This document shows positions 32,900-42,398 of a stretch of 64,000 nucleotides of DNA, one piece after another; position 1 is the first letter of the stretch, and each line of letters begins with the position of its first letter. The notes beneath the pieces are model-generated. The model did no database searches and had not been told where the DNA came from. It saw only the letters and a list, made by a program, of their open reading frames with translations. Origin of the DNA: Symsagittifera roscoffensis. Its lineage: Eukaryota > Xenacoelomorpha > Acoela > Convolutidae. The stretch lies in the NCBI RefSeq assembly GCF_963678635.1, contig NC_087064.1, positions 37,996,706 to 38,060,705 on the forward strand. Reading direction: 5' to 3'. Both the position numbers and the translations under genes were made by a program.

Positions 32900-33165
32900 C
32901 TTTCATGCGAAAAAGAACATGTTCTCTTCACTTGACTCAGAAAAGGAATAGTTCGACAATTTCCGTAATATTTCTCATGGTGACAAGCGTATAGTCTGAG
33001 CTGGTATCAAGACATATGAGAAAAGTGGTACTTATTTAACTGTAAAAATATGCAAAAAGGAAGAAAAAGGCTCCTTCAGGTTTCGTCAAGCAGTTACATT
33101 GAGCAGGGTTGAATTCGATAAATTTCCTGTTAACTCAAACATTAAAAAGAAAACAACAACCAACT
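32900..33165 (+). pseudogene. Possible PC4-like ssDNA-binding protein, broken
   Basis: A + strand reading gives MFSSLDSEKE, stop, FDNFRNISHGDKRIV, stop, then KTYEKSGTYLTVKICKKEE and RQAVTLSRVEFDKF. The order of a short basic strand, a TYLTVKI strand and a V-T-L-S-x-x-E-F-D helix start is reminiscent of the PC4 transcription cofactor fold, which binds single-stranded DNA. Similarity is weak and the frame has two internal stops. It could be unrelated. Confidence 0.3.
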
Positions 33166-33443
33166 GAAAAACCTCGAAAAAAGCGTAGTAAATCTGAAAA
33201 GATAAGCTGCTTTGAACAAAAGTTTGAAAGCGATCAGGATTGAGATCATGACGCTGCCGATCGCAAGTGCAGTTTAAATTGAGGGCGCCGTGATATTAAT
33301 TGTTCTTTGTATTCGTAATTTCTACTACTAAAATGGTTGAAGCCATGTACAAACAGTCTCCTTATTATTTTTAACAGTTTCGAAAGAATTTCAAGTTTTT
33401 TATCACAAGTTATGAACCAAATTTTTCCTCAATTTTCAATAAA

Positions 33444-34016
33444 ATGAATTATGCTTATGCTTCTCAAGAAAGCAAAATTGACTATTGTCTTCAATCAATG
33501 GACAATGGTCATTTCCATGTCTTTATAGAAAAGTCAAATAAACAAGAAGAGCCGAAAACAATCCCTGCTTATTCTCCACTTTTAATTTTGATCTCTGATT
33601 GCAGCAAGTATAAACTATCTGGACCGTTGATGGACAAAATGATTATAGCAGTTAACTACAATTCAGTCAACAATATAGATATTGATGGGTCATCTTCTGG
33701 AACTGTTCGCAAGAGACTGCCCCAAGTGTATTTTACTTCTAAGACAAGAACAGTTCAAACTCACACTGATTTAGTCACCAATGTAACAATTGAGCGCTTC
33801 ACTCATAATCTGAATGGCGAACATGCAGCCAAATTTTCTAAGATTATCGATATTTGTTTGAGTGGATATGGTCGATTAGAAAGAGACTCAAATACGTTGT
33901 GTAAAACTTATTATGGAAAAGAAATTTATTTTATAAAAAAAATTTTGTTTTCCGGATTTTTTTTCCTTTCTCTTTTTCAGTCTCTCATTTTTTTCATTCC
34001 TCCTAGAATCTTCTAA
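33444..34016 (+). CDS. Intact 190-codon ORF of unknown function, opposite strand in the Polinton
   Basis: An uninterrupted frame starting MNYAYASQESKIDYCLQSMD and reading through VRKRLPQVYFTSKTRTVQ and TDLVTNVTIERFTHNLNGEH. The body looks like a mixed alpha/beta soluble domain. The last 25 residues are very hydrophobic (FFFLSLFQSLIFFIPP), possibly a tail anchor or a read-through into AT-rich DNA. It runs opposite to the neighbouring capsid and protease genes and converges with the protease. It is the longest clean frame in the element. I do not recognise its family. Confidence 0.5.
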   Translation: MNYAYASQESKIDYCLQSMDNGHFHVFIEKSNKQEEPKTIPAYSPLLILISDCSKYKLSGPLMDKMIIAVNYNSVNNIDIDGSSSGTVRKRLPQVYFTSKTRTVQTHTDLVTNVTIERFTHNLNGEHAAKFSKIIDICLSGYGRLERDSNTLCKTYYGKEIYFIKKILFSGFFFLSLFQSLIFFIPPRIF

Positions 34017-34088
34017 GTTAGGTTTCACAAACAAATTTGGGCAAAAAAAATGTAAATTATAAATTATACAAAACATTGCTTCATTAAT

Positions 34089-34493
34089 TTAGAACACCAT
34101 ATGCCTAGCAAAACGCATCATATCATGGTCATTTACTTTAAATCCTATTGGAAATCTAGATGTTATTATCAAATGGGCAACGTAAACACAAGAAAGACAC
34201 ATAAAACTGAGTTTGCTGATTGAATAGGTCATAGGTCTGTTCATCAGTATTTGATTTGTTTCACTGTCATAAAAACTCATGAAAACTCTCGCATATTTGT
34301 ATACATTCGGATACATTGTTAGTTTTTGTCCAAGGGGATCAGCGAAGAAATTTTGTCCATTAGCTCGAGCAAATAGTACCCAAGGAATACCAGGTTGAAA
34401 AGAATTTGATGCGTTCACAATTAAAAATGTTTTGTCTTTTTTTAACTTCAATGGACATTTAGCTGGTCCAATACCTTCAGATCGATACTTCAA
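34089..34493 (-). pseudogene. Adenain-like cysteine protease, catalytic His replaced
   Basis: In Polintons and adenoviruses this protease matures capsid proteins. The 134-codon frame has KTFLIVNASNSFQPGIPWVL, then FFADPLGQ (residues 49-56, candidate Asp52), and FMCLSCVYVAHLI with candidate Cys102. The position before Trp38, normally the catalytic His, is Pro37. The start at 34493 is an internal Met; an N-terminal part may be lost. Inactivity follows from the His change if the alignment is right. It lies directly downstream of the major capsid gene on the same strand. Confidence 0.7.
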
Positions 34494-34575
34494 ATGTTTG
34501 CATCGATAATAAGCTCCAATATCTGAACTTTGACCATTTTTTCCGTTTCTTTCTCTCTCTCTCTCCTTTTCTCTT

Positions 34576-35870
34576 TTAGGTCATGAGAGTATTTCTGACC
34601 AATTTTCTGTCAGAACGGAGGTATACTGTTGATGAGCGCTCTCCCATGATAAGTAACTCAATTTTTTCAGCAAGTGGAGTGTCAAATTTAAGCTCTACTG
34701 AAATCGTGCATTTGGTCAATACAGGATTAATAAAGTCATGTGAAGCCTCTTGAGTAGATGTGAGATCAAATGCCATAATATAATGATTGTGATAGTAAGC
34801 CAAACTGATTCCATGTTTATTGTTAAAAACAAAGTCTAGAGCTTCCAATGTGTTATAGTATATTCATTTGTTATCAGTCGTTGATACAGGACAACGTGCA
34901 GTAGGTAAACCGTATCGGTAAAAAATGATTTAATTCAACTCAAACTTTTGATAATGAATTGGACTTGATCGATGATTTATACTCAAATATGCTGTGTTTT
35001 CGCTCATTGCCCAAACAATCGACGAGATGGCTCTTTGGCAAAAACATCTTCCTGTCGCCAGCTTTGTACAACTGTTGTGGTAAAAAGTAATTTCGGTAAA
35101 ACTTCAAAGTAGTTGTATTTTGCTGGTGTTTTCAACAGAGTTTTTTCTATCGATGATAGTACAAAACCTGTTACCGCCATTTTGCGCACATATAGATTTG
35201 CCTCGCGGACTTGAATTTTATAATGTAGATCTTGATGCCATGACATAATAACAAGGTCATTAAGAGATCGTCTCAAGGAAAATCTTATTGTAACACCTGT
35301 GATAAGATGTTTGTCACATGATAAAAATTCACACGCGATTTTACCAAATAGACGGAATTCGCTTGATGCAGCTACCATTCGCTTACGTTCTGCGATATAT
35401 TCAGCTCGCCCATTAGCACCATCAAAACCTGATGGATAATTTTCATTATAATAACCTTGTCAACCATGCTATGGTTTCTTTGCATCCTTACCTGCGTGAA
35501 AATTCGGTCTCAACAAAACTCTTATGGGCGAAATTGGCATTAGTTGTTGAATTTTTTTCTCCATTCAGAGACATTGCGCATTCCGAAAATAAAAGTGACA
35601 GTAGATTATTAACTAAACATGGGGTGTCTGTTGTGCTGCCTCTGTAGCATGAGTTTGCAGTACATTACCACTATTTTGAACAATGCGTGCTACAATCTCC
35701 AAGCGAGATCGTTGAAGATCGATAAAGTTGTTTCTATCTCCTAAAAGTTCAAATTCGAGCCTGGGACCATCAGGTGAATAAGATGGACCAACTTTTTGAG
35801 TGAATGTATTTTCAAATGTATCGAATAGAGGAGGCTTTTAAAATAAATCTAATGAGCTGTGAGTTGCTTC
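34576..35870 (-). pseudogene. Major capsid protein (double jelly-roll type), frameshifted
   Basis: Encodes the hexon-like shell protein expected in Polintons. Successive - strand pieces: 35870-35640 with SSLDLF and FELLGDRNNFIDLQRSRLEI; about 35630-35510 with LLFSECAMSLNGEKNSTTNA and FAHKSFVETEFS; 35378-35004 with FGKIACEFLSCDKHLITGV, EANLYVRKMAVTG and KTPAKYNYFEVLPK; about 34990-34870 with stops; 34848-34576 with EALDFVFNNKHGISL, YIMAFDLTSTQEASHDFI and ISVELKFDTPLAEKIELLI. The family match is convincing, but at least three frame changes and several stops break it. Confidence 0.8.
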
Positions 35871-35890
35871 AGTTGGTAAGAAATTAGAAA

Positions 35891-36256
35891 TCATTTCGTA
35901 CTTTGGTGAAAAAATTCTTTGGGGGAGCTCGTTTCTTTGGAATGAGAACTTTTGTTTTTCTTTTTGTTGTTGTTACTTTCTTCCGTTTTCTGCTCAATTG
36001 GAACTTGCTGCGTCCAGCTACAACTTGTTTTCTGATTGTGTTTTTTACTGTTTTTCAAGGCTTCTTCCTGGTTGCTATATCTTTTAATTCGGGTGCTCCT
36101 TGAACAAGTAATTCCAATAGGTTTTACTGCTGGCACCATACTCATAATCAGAGCACCGAAGCCACTACCTCGCTGTTTGTGATGTCCTGAGAAGTGAGGC
36201 ATGGTCGGTTGATTATGATAGTACGCCTCCATAATCCAAATCGGAAAACTTTTCAA
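35891..36256 (-). CDS. Small basic virion-type protein (pVI/pX-like)
   Basis: A 121-codon frame starting MKSFPIWIMEAYYHNQPTMP, with HHKQRGSGFGALIMSMVPAV near residues 24-44 and a long Lys/Ser/Asn/Glu-rich tail. A short N-terminal segment ahead of a Gly-rich hydrophobic stretch and a basic tail is typical of the minor core or membrane-active proteins encoded between the capsid genes of Polintons and adenoviruses. Its place between major capsid and penton-like genes fits. The tail may be altered by frameshift. Confidence 0.55.
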   Translation of the reverse strand: MKSFPIWIMEAYYHNQPTMPHFSGHHKQRGSGFGALIMSMVPAVKPIGITCSRSTRIKRYSNQEEALKNSKKHNQKTSCSWTQQVPIEQKTEESNNNKKKNKSSHSKETSSPKEFFHQSTK

Positions 36257-36335
36257 GTTTTAAAGTCAAAACAATTTTTCCTCCTCCTCCTGGAATGATA
36301 CAAGTCTACCGGTTTCGGCTCTGCTGGATTTTTAT

Positions 36336-37221
36336 TCACGAAGAGTTTTTGTAATCTAAGTTGCTAAAAACTTTGCGATGGTTTGGTTCAAAGCTGCAAG
36401 CGTAACCATTTTTCACACGTCGATTAGTATTAATGACCCTAAGCCACGGTGCTTTGGTGTCACCCACAACCTGATAATGAATTATGTCCAAGTAGATAAA
36501 CATCAATTGGGTTCCAGCAGAGAAATCAACAGAGTAGTCGCAGATGAGGTTTTGTGATGTGAGAGTGCTTTGGATAAGGCTGGATTCTTCAAAGCCGATA
36601 TGGTAGCCCGTTCGATCTCTCATACCTTTGAAACCTAAAACACTAGGATTTTGTGGGCTTTCAAAGGTAAGAAATTTGTGGGCTTTCAAAGGTATGAATT
36701 ATGTCCAAGTAGATAAACATCAATTGGGTTCCAGCAGAGAAATCAACAGAGTAGTCGCAGATGAGCTTTTGTGATGTGAGAGTGCTTTGGATAAGACTGG
36801 ATTCTTCATAGCCGATATGGTAGCCCGTTCGATCTCTCATACCTTTGAAACCTAAAACACTAGGAATTTGTGGGCTTTCAAAGGTAATGAACTCCCAAAA
36901 ATGCATAACGAGATCAATATTCCGATTGATTTCGTTGAATAATTTCTTGACTTCATCATATCCACTCTTTGTGAATTCACCTGTCTCTCCATCATATGGT
37001 CTGAATATTTTGTCTTTTGGCACTTTTAGGCTAGCTTTGATTTTGTCTTTTTTGTAGTTTACTATTTTAGTATCTGTTACATTGTTCAAATGAGTGGGAA
37101 ACGTTATTTCTGTCAATACAACTCTCCATTCGCCTTGCAGGTCGATATCTTCACTCAGCAGGATTTCCAAACTGAATAGCGAGTTGTCAGTGAAGATATT
37201 CATTGATGGTGATGACACCAA
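36336..37221 (-). pseudogene. Penton-like minor capsid protein with 217-bp internal duplication
   Basis: The N-terminal part (37221 leftwards) reads MNIFTDNSLFSLEILLSEDI, then GEWRVVLTEITFPTHLNNVT and YDGETGEFTKSGYDEVKKLF, as in the single jelly-roll minor capsid proteins of Polintons. The end contains GTQLMFIYLDIIHYQVVGDT and APWLRVINT. A segment of about 195-217 bp is present twice (about 36478-36670 and 36695-36886), so GFKGMRDRTGYHIG and DYSVDFSAGTQLMFIYLD each occur in two frames. The duplication splits the gene into two overlapping frames and must disrupt the fold. Confidence 0.7.
36478..36886. repeat. 217-bp tandem duplication within the penton-like gene
   Basis: GAATTATGTCCAAGTAGATA occurs at 36479 and again at 36696. 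The copies differ by a few bases (for example ATGAGGTTTTG against ATGAGCTTTTG). A short TTTGTGGGCTTTCAAAGGTA motif is repeated at the junction near 36651-36694. Confidence 0.85.
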
Positions 37222-37311
37222 TATAATAATAAAGGAATCTTTGTCACCTCCAAAGTTGCTAGACAGTTTTTAGCTTGACCCTTTCTTTTCCAATACTCTG
37301 ATTAGTTCGGG

Positions 37312-38025
37312 CTAATAAAGTTTACCCTCTATTGTCTCCTTATCAGCGTCCAGCAGATTATAAGTCGGTGGGTTCCTTGTTGGTAAGTCAAAAGTTTCAA
37401 AAACTTCGTCAGTGAAGGATTGCTTGTAACCTTTTCGAAAAGGGATGTCAATTTTTGCTATTCTGATTAAATTGCCAAAGTAGAGCTTTGGTCGGCGAAT
37501 TATTTTCAATGATTGTTCCGCTCTTACCGAAGTTAGACGTGGAACATCCTTTTTTGTCACTTTATTGGGGGCTAATTCGATGACGGGGTTTGTTCTCGAA
37601 TTTATTGAGTTGACAAAATCTTGAAGCTTATCGATGTAAGAGTAGGCCCATTTGTTCTCCAAAAACTTATAAATCCAACTCTTCGGTGATTGTATGTTGA
37701 TCTTGGCGAAAGCAGACTTTTTTTCACTCTCTGTTGTATATGCTTCGATGCCCTTTTTCTCACATAAACTCTTGACTAGTTTATCAACATACGCTACGTC
37801 GATTGACTATATTTCGTCTATGTCATAAACTATCACCTTAAGGCGTGGTATTTTGCGACGAACTGATCGATATTTTGTATATGAAGGCTCTGTGTGTAAA
37901 AATTGTTTCACTTTACTTCGTGAAATTTTTGGTTCTTCTTTTAAATTCACTGCCAAACAATGCTGCACCTTGACTTGTAATTTTATTTTTAAAGTTTTTT
38001 TCTTCAACTGGTGTAATCTTGCCAT
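37312..38025 (-). pseudogene. Polinton integrase (DDE type), core deleted
   Basis: The integrase inserts the element into new sites. N-terminal part (38025-37807): KISRSKVKQFLHTEPSYTKY and RKIPRLKVIVYDIDEI. An in-frame stop then replaces one codon, followed by SIDVAYVDKLVK with the first catalytic Asp. The sequence then jumps to CEKKGIEAYTTESEKKSAFA, so the segment carrying the second Asp is missing. At the expected third catalytic Glu the frame reads FAKIN, Lys instead of Glu. The C-terminal part (37662-37312) is well kept: IDKLQDFVNSINSR, LAPNKVTKKDVPRL and FRKGYKQSFTDEVFE. All three catalytic positions are affected by either loss or change except the first. Confidence 0.8.
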
Positions 38026-38376
38026 TTTTTGTTTTCGCCTTCGTCTTCTCCGTCGTTGCAGAATCTGAATTGTTATCGGGCGTTCTGTACGATACAGAGT
38101 CTTCTTCTTCTACTCCTTCTTCTTGTTTTTTTTTTGCGCTGCCCGTTCTCTTTCACTGTCTGCAACAGTCCTTCTGATTATGCGTCTTTAATGCTTTTCG
38201 AGCTGGAACTTGTTGACGATTTCTTTGGAGAAAAGAGGGCTGTAGATTTTGAAGGGGGATTTCGTGGAACCTCTGCTTCTTTGCTTTTGTTGAGCCTGTT
38301 CCGTATTTGCTGACTGAACCGCGACTTTGCCATACTTGTTCGTAACCAACTGTTCGTCAAGTATGAATGACCTCAA
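38026..38376 (-). other. Low-complexity linker upstream of the integrase
   Basis: Overlapping - strand frames are rich in Ser, Lys and Pro (for example KSSTSSSSKSIKDA) with a polyglutamate/glutamine-coding stretch near 38100-38140. This may be the disordered N-terminus of the integrase or a separate degraded ORF. No domain is visible. Confidence 0.35.
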
Positions 38377-38548
38377 AATCAGTATAAAAGCAGGGTTGTA
38401 AAGTTTTCAGTTTGTTGCTGTATATCATACAAAAAAAACCGATGCCTTAAGACCGGTTGGAATTTTATCAACGTAAAGTTCTTCATTGTCTTTGTTTATT
38501 ATGACTCGCTCTGACTTTTTAATAATTTCAAGAAATTTTTTCGCTCGC

Positions 38549-38911
38549 TTAAGTTTTTTTTGTCCATGAGTTGTAATTGTAAAATAATACATTCAGTGGA
38601 TGAAGCGTTATTAAGCTTAGCAATTGTTTCCAGTTGATTCTCTCATCTTCAATGAGAAGGAGAGCTTGTTCTTGTTGATTGTTTTCTGCTATGGCATTGA
38701 TAAGTGTTTCGGGGGTTAGTATGACTGAAGGGTTAGTTGTTGCGTTTAGGGGTCTTAAACGATTCAGGCATGATAGTTGCGGTTTTTTGTGTTTGATGGA
38801 GTTGTCAAGCAAAACTTGCGCTGGATGGGGTTGTTCTCTAATAAAAATATGCTTCGGCATCAGAAGAAGTTCTTTTGAGGTCATTTTTATGCTGTCAAAT
38901 ACTTGAAGCAA
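38549..38911 (-). CDS. Conserved-looking Polinton ORF of unknown function
   Basis: A 120-codon frame starting MLQVFDSIKMTSKELLLMPK, then HIFIREQPHPAQVLLDNSIK and LNRLRPLNATTNP, ending hydrophobic (LHPLNVLFYNYNSW). A K-E-L-x-x-x-P-K-H-x-x motif followed by a Q-V-L-D-N helix is something I associate with small ORFs next to the integrase in virus-like elements, but I cannot name a function. No stops interrupt it. It sits between integrase and packaging ATPase on the same strand. Confidence 0.5.
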   Translation of the reverse strand: MLQVFDSIKMTSKELLLMPKHIFIREQPHPAQVLLDNSIKHKKPQLSCLNRLRPLNATTNPSVILTPETLINAIAENNQQEQALLLIEDERINWKQLLSLITLHPLNVLFYNYNSWTKKT

Positions 38912-39000
38912 AAATACAGTATATGTCAGATTAGATAAAAGCTTTGTTTACTCAATATAACAGCTGATTTTTTATCCAGACTCGTTCCTGGTTTGATTAG

Positions 39001-39887
39001 AATCTTTATGTGTCTTCAAAATTATCAAAGTTTGGCATACTAACAGGCACATAACCGTTGACTACATTGAGCAAGCGATTGCAAACGACTGATATGACTT
39101 GAGAATTTGATGATTTTCTAATAAAGCTCCGTAGTTGACTTGTACCATGTTCTGCAGAACAGATAATTTTTTCGCGTTCATTTGTGATGGGTGTCACCAA
39201 TGCCTTATGTAATGGTAAATAGAAAACTGAGGGGCCGGGACGTATTATATTTGAACAGTATCTAAGACAGTCTGATGTTCGGGGATCTAATATTATAAGT
39301 AGATGTCCGAAGGTGTCCTTTAAAGCCAGTTCAGTAGAATTTCGTACAAAATTGGTTAAATCAAATTGCCTGCCCGGGGTGAATTGAATGAAATGATGTG
39401 AGATGTGTTCAATTCAATAGTTTGTGACCATCAGTTTTCTTATGTTATGTTTGTTAGGAATAAGTTACGTTTAGCATAGATAACATAAAAGCCCTTGTAT
39501 CTTCCTGCCTTTGCCAGTTTAACGAATTCTTTGTCATTGTAATTTTCTTCGCATGAGTCATAAAACACTAACAGAATGTTTTCATTGTTTCTCAAACGAT
39601 CAAATCTATCGAAGTTTACGACTTCTATTTGAATACTGGGAGCGTTAAACTTTTCTCGAACTATAGGTTGAATATCTTTGTAAAAGAATAAAACTCTTCC
39701 AAATTTGGGTAAAAATTCTCCCTTTCAACAATTCGAAAATTAATTCTGTTTTTCCGGATCCCGAAGGTCCTACAACTACCATAAATAGTCTTGTTGATGT
39801 ATCAAAAATTTTATTGATTTCCTTGGGTTTGGTAGTGCGTACGCATTTAAACCAGACATATGGAAAACCAAACTGATTTTTCTTCAC
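39001..39887 (-). pseudogene. FtsK/HerA-type genome-packaging ATPase, frameshifted
   Basis: This ATPase would pump DNA into the capsid. Starting at 39887, Walker A is VVVGPSGSGKTELIF (GPSGSGKT, residues 40-47). After a frame change comes FFYKDIQPIVREKF and ILLVFYDSCEENYNDKEFV, whose Asp-Ser-Cys-Glu-Glu box (near 39550-39580) is Walker B. KAGRYKGFYVIYAKRNLF follows, then two stops near 39435. The C-terminal portion reads FGHLLIILDPRTSDCLRYC, GPSVFYLPLHKAL and ITNEREKIICS, and the frame closes at 39006 after NFDNFEDT. Both nucleotide-binding motifs survive but are in different frames. Confidence 0.8.
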
Positions 39888-40004
39888 AGCTCAGTTGCGC
39901 CAAAGAGAGTTTATAGATATTAAAGCTTAGTAAAACTAAAATTAAACTCATTTGAGACATAAAACCTCTGGGAATAGTGGCATCAAAACAAAACTTCCAA
40001 TTAT

Positions 40005-40172
40005 TTATTCTTCTGAACAGAAAAAATTTCGTATCGAGTATAACCAGTCATTGACATACAGTTCCACTACATAATTGGCTGGGACATTTTTAGTTTTTAC
40101 ATGATATATGATTTTCTTCACTGAGTTTTTTTCACTAGTTTCTGAACGTAAGTCACTGCTGCTGAGATCCAT
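40005..40172 (-). CDS. Small unrecognised Polinton ORF (55 codons)
   Basis: A - strand frame MDLSSSDLRSETSEKNSVKK ending VELYVNDWLYSIRNFFCSEE. It stays open upstream to about 40226 without an earlier ATG (YLPKLVLVPKRQPG). A basic strand-like segment then a Tyr/Trp-rich end suggest part of a real protein, perhaps an exon-like or truncated remnant. No family recognised. Confidence 0.3.
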   Translation of the reverse strand: MDLSSSDLRSETSEKNSVKKIIYHVKTKNVPANYVVELYVNDWLYSIRNFFCSEE

Positions 40173-40684
40173 TTGAGCTCCGGGCTGACGTTTGGGTACT
40201 AAGACTAGCTTGGGAAGATAAACTTATCGTTTGCTGGCTAACCTTTTGAGTAAACTTGATTCGTTGAAAGTATATGAATTGGTCAATCAACAGGAAAAAC
40301 CTTCTCAAAGTACATAATTCTTCTTCAGATTAGGTGATTTGTTCTTTTCGCTGCACCACTTGACCTCGGCAATCAACTCGTTCTACTCGTGTTAACGATT
40401 ATGATTAAAGCACAACACTGAATTTGGAGATAGATACGTCTCCAAATTCGCTGGTCTCCCGCTGCTTCTCATTCTTCAGCCAATCAAAAAACGCCTTGCT
40501 TTTTTTCACGGCGCAGTGATTCCTGGAGTGGTTAGGATGAAAATGTCATTTGCAAGCTGGATAGTTTTTGAAATGTAAATTTTCAATTCTCGGGCAACCC
40601 AAGTCATCAAGGTTCGCAATTTTTCGATCCAAATATGTTGACAGAAGATCACACTTTTCATTTCCGTTAGCTTAAAATACGGCG

Positions 40685-41930
40685 TTAAGATTTCTCAGAA
40701 AAAAAATTTTGAATAACTTGATTGAGGTTTAAATATAAATAATCACCGCTTTCCCAGTCAATTCTGTGCATGTTACCTGTCAACCAGTTGCAAGCTTTTT
40801 GTTCAAATTTAGGAAGTGAATTGAAACTGGCCCGAGGTAGAAAAATAGGAGAATCACTGTAATCAGAAGTTGTAATGGCTTGTTCTTTAACTATAAAATT
40901 CTTTTTTCTACAACGGAATCCTTCCAAGTCTAGCATGACTGATCTTTCATTCAACATTCTAACAATTGATAGAGACGTGGGTTTGTCAGTTTAACATATA
41001 AACAGAAAGTTATACCACTCAAGTGACCAATCAGGCTGATGTTACAATTCCAGGCTAACATGTAACAGCGGGTGAGACCAGTGTTATAAGCTTCGTTAAC
41101 AAATCCCGCGGCATCATGTAAAGTTGCATGCAGTCGTAATATTTTTGAATCGTTCAAGTATTTTCCAATGAAGAACTATCTATGCCAATAGGAGCTCCAT
41201 ATGGTCTAAATTTAATGGCAACGTCATAAATTATGTCTTTTTTGCTAGAAAAAAAAACAGAGAACATGCAGCTAGAAATTAATTTCGGCGGCCAGAGTTT
41301 TCCGGAGATCTCTTTTCCACGGTCAAATAAATCTCGTGAATGATTTCCAAGTCCATTTAAGTAACTCTACGTTTTTCCATTTTCATTTCGAACTTTTTCT
41401 AACACTTCGCGGACCTACTGCAATTCAAGCCAGTGGAAATGAAAGTAACCCAGCAGATATCATTTACGCAGTACTACATATCGGTAGTAAATATTTATAT
41501 AGACCACTGGAAGTTTTTGATATTTTAAAAATTTATCAAAACAAAGTCGAATCATTCGCTCCACCACTTTCTCAATTATTATTGAGACAAAATTGAACGA
41601 TTAATTAAATACGTTTTCATATGTAGCTATTGATAGATCAGTAGCCTTCCCATACTTTTGTTTTGCGTAATAAATACACCACGTAATTTGTAAATGTTCT
41701 TTCCAGTAAAACTGTTGTTAACAACTCTGTCCATATTCTTTCTGTTCCTTTTCTGCTATTTTTTTTCACCGTGATATGAAATCTATATGACGATCGTTAA
41801 TACAACTGTTTTTTGATCGGTTACCAGTTGAGAAGACAGAGAAACTTAAATGCTCACTATTAATATCTTCAGTATGCCAATCTACATTTAAAATCATTTT
41901 GGTTGATTCATTATTCCATATTTTTACCAT
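40685..41930 (-). pseudogene. TIR-embedded gene of unknown function, right copy
   Basis: Inverted copy of the left TIR gene. It begins MVKIWNNESTKMILNVDW at 41930 but soon meets stops where the left copy is open. It reopens at 41157 (MNDSKILRLHATLHDAAGF) and 40957 (LDLEGFRCRKKNFIVKEQ, then NWLTGNMHRIDWESGDYLY), ending at 40685. WESGDYLYLNLNQV lies outside the repeat and is absent from the left copy. Two genes of this type transcribed inward from both ends is an unusual layout. Function unknown; an exonuclease-like fold is a guess from the D-x-E motif. Confidence 0.55.
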
Positions 41931-42398
41931 TAATTTTATTATTCAATTATGTCATGACACCGGACTGTCAGCCGCTCTTCAAACTTCGTGAGTGATTCAG
42001 ATTGCTAAGCGTTGTTTCAACATTAAATGATGCATAAGGAAAGGAAATGGTTCAAAGCTACCAACAGCTTTAATGTATTGGCTATAACTCTTACGTTAAC
42101 TTTAATTCCACTCAAATATGAACGTTATAGTCTTGATCGAACGTTAACATACGGTCTAAATTTCACAGTTTTTTTAAATTATATTTCACAACATCAGTGA
42201 CTTATTTTATTATAGTCCTTTCGTAGCACTTAGGATATAATACATGTGGTTTTTTTTCCTCTTTGGAGTGCCCCTAGGGTTTGAAAATTTGTTTGGTGCC
42301 CCTATGTGGTTTTGGGATTAGGCTCTGGAGCACCCCTGTGTAGCTACCTCCCCCCCCCCCCCCCCCCTGTTGGAGCGCCGGCGACCTAGCCTACTACT
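40755..42398 (-). repeat. Polinton right terminal inverted repeat
   Basis: About 1644 bp, the inverted counterpart of 17957-19607. A run of about 20 C residues near 42348-42367 replaces the mixed G-rich sequence of the left tip. It includes most of the TIR-embedded gene; only its last 70 bases lie inside the unique region. Confidence 0.9.

Larger units (their letters stand above)
17957..42398 (-). mobile_element. Polinton/Maverick DNA transposon, complete but degenerate (24.4 kb)
   Basis: Both ends begin AGTAGT when read inwards: AGTAGTGGGCTA at 17957 and, on the opposite strand, AGTAGTAGGCTA from 42398. Terminal inverted repeats run 1.65 kb each. The flanks GCCCTT (17951-17956) and ACCCTT (42399-42404) match at 5 of 6, consistent with the 6-bp target duplication known for Polintons. 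Inside are remains of the diagnostic gene set: protein-primed DNA polymerase B, retroviral-type integrase, FtsK/HerA-type packaging ATPase, adenain-like protease, double jelly-roll major capsid and penton-like minor capsid proteins. Most genes are on the - strand. Nearly all contain stops, frameshifts or deletions, so this copy cannot move by itself. Polintons are related to adintoviruses and other virus-like elements. Confidence 0.93.

Noticed and set aside
35432-35647. 71-codon + strand frame starting MDNFHYNNLVNHAMVS
   Set aside because: Antisense to the major capsid protein segment that reads FAHKSFVETEFS on the - strand.
41336-41596. 86-codon + strand frame in the right TIR
   Set aside because: It is antisense to the TIR-embedded gene and is not open in the equivalent position of the left TIR.
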